From Ziziphus jujuba (taxonomy: Eukaryota; Streptophyta; Magnoliopsida; Rosales; Rhamnaceae), in contig NC_083384.1 in the NCBI RefSeq assembly GCF_031755915.1, positions 31,477,001 to 31,541,000 on the forward strand: a stretch of DNA of 64,000 bases, given 5' to 3'. The notes below the pieces were generated by a model that worked only from the letters and a program-made list of their open reading frames with translations, made no database searches and was not told the origin of the DNA. Every line of letters starts with the position of its first letter. The stretch's first letter is position 1. Made by a program: the position numbers and the translations under genes. This document shows positions 63,533 to 64,000 of this stretch, piece by piece.

Positions 63533-64000
63533 TTACCTTTTTTTTTTTTTTTTTAAAAAAAGAAATACATTTGGCTTTGATGATTGAATTTGCCTTTTCA
63601 ATGGATACAACATTTTCTTGAAATTAATTGATGAAAGTAGTTAGTTTTACAATTGCATAGGTAGTGATATTTGAGCTGACTTTGGTCAAGGGAAACACAA
63701 TTTCTTTACATTGTTGAATGTATTTGGTTTTTCAAGTTGCATAAGCAATGATTTTTAAGCTGTAATTTGTGCTTCCAGTGTGGGCTGGCAATGCATCCTT
63801 AAAATTTCAGCAAAACTTACATTCTCTTGTTATTTTTTGATGCGATTATAATAGTATGCGAACCTTGTTATAATTTATTTTTGCTATAAAATCAGTTTTA
63901 TTTCTGCCTTATTTCCATATGAGCTGCAGGATAACGAGCTTAAGAATACTATTTGAGTGTTTTCCATAGTATGTTCTACTCCAATTAGCCAATCCAACAG
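63533..64000. other. WNK 3' UTR and window edge
   Basis: A T run (63538-63554) directly after the stop, then AT-rich sequence that probably holds the 3' UTR. No further gene seen before the window ends. Confidence 0.5.

Noticed and set aside
1..64000. CRISPR arrays, operons, ribosome binding sites
   Set aside because: Plant nuclear DNA; all regular repeats seen are microsatellites, tandem repeats or LTRs.

Overview
This is nuclear DNA of a flowering plant. Genes have many introns with GT..AG borders, spacers are AT-rich and full of TA, CT/GA and poly-A/T runs, and the proteins belong to plant families (Dof, ALMT, plant WNK, PUX, LHW-type bHLH). Protein content fits a eudicot, probably a rosid; the species cannot be named from sequence alone. 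I reconstructed nine protein-coding host genes by hand-joining exons in frame, plus one tRNA-like gene and a nest of LTR retrotransposons.

Layout, left to right. 1-4.3 kb: AT-rich spacer. 4.29-5.74 kb: a two-exon Dof zinc-finger factor of the DOF4.6/VDOF1 type (+). 8.99-11.14 kb: a three-exon ORMDL sphingolipid regulator (-). 12.47-13.78 kb: a single-exon BTB/POZ protein of the At3g05675 type (-), probably with a 5' UTR intron. 16.48-24.62 kb: the transposon nest. 24.89-25.25 kb: a two-exon secreted cysteine-rich peptide (+). 25.3-37.5 kb: about 12 kb without a recognisable gene. 37.49-41.82 kb: a ten-exon EMB1444/LHW-like atypical bHLH factor (+). 45.96-47.97 kb: a six-exon ALMT anion channel (+). 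50.30-52.42 kb: a ZNHIT2-like HIT zinc-finger protein (+). 53.63-57.19 kb: a PUX10-like UBX protein (+). 58.44-58.51 kb: a tRNA-Val(AAC)-like gene with a damaged B box (-). 60.55-63.53 kb: a WNK8-like kinase (+). These host genes look like unrelated neighbours; nothing suggests a cluster or shared pathway.

The transposon nest is the most unusual part. Three copies (A, B, C) of one ~320 bp LTR are present. A and B face each other as a near-perfect palindrome. Its centre holds 20 nt exactly complementary to the 3' end of plant initiator tRNA-Met, whereas the intact PBS of the same family stops matching after 13 nt. The outermost ends (left of A, right of C) carry the same 5-bp duplication TGACT, so the whole rearranged structure seems to have integrated as one unit, with both outer ends being U3 ends. 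It looks like a fossil of aberrant reverse transcription that trapped the copied tRNA primer. Between B and C lies an internally deleted Ty3/gypsy body: PBS, a gag-like ORF, the last part of integrase, and a PPT.

A full-length Ty1/copia element later inserted into LTR C (target duplication AGAAC). Its polyprotein is one frame broken by three stop codons. It has no tRNA-type PBS; instead the sequence just after its 5' LTR pairs over 15 nt with its own LTR. Its leader carries a ~23-bp tandem array centred on ACGTGTC. The nest ends about 270 bp upstream of the start codon of the cysteine-rich peptide gene.
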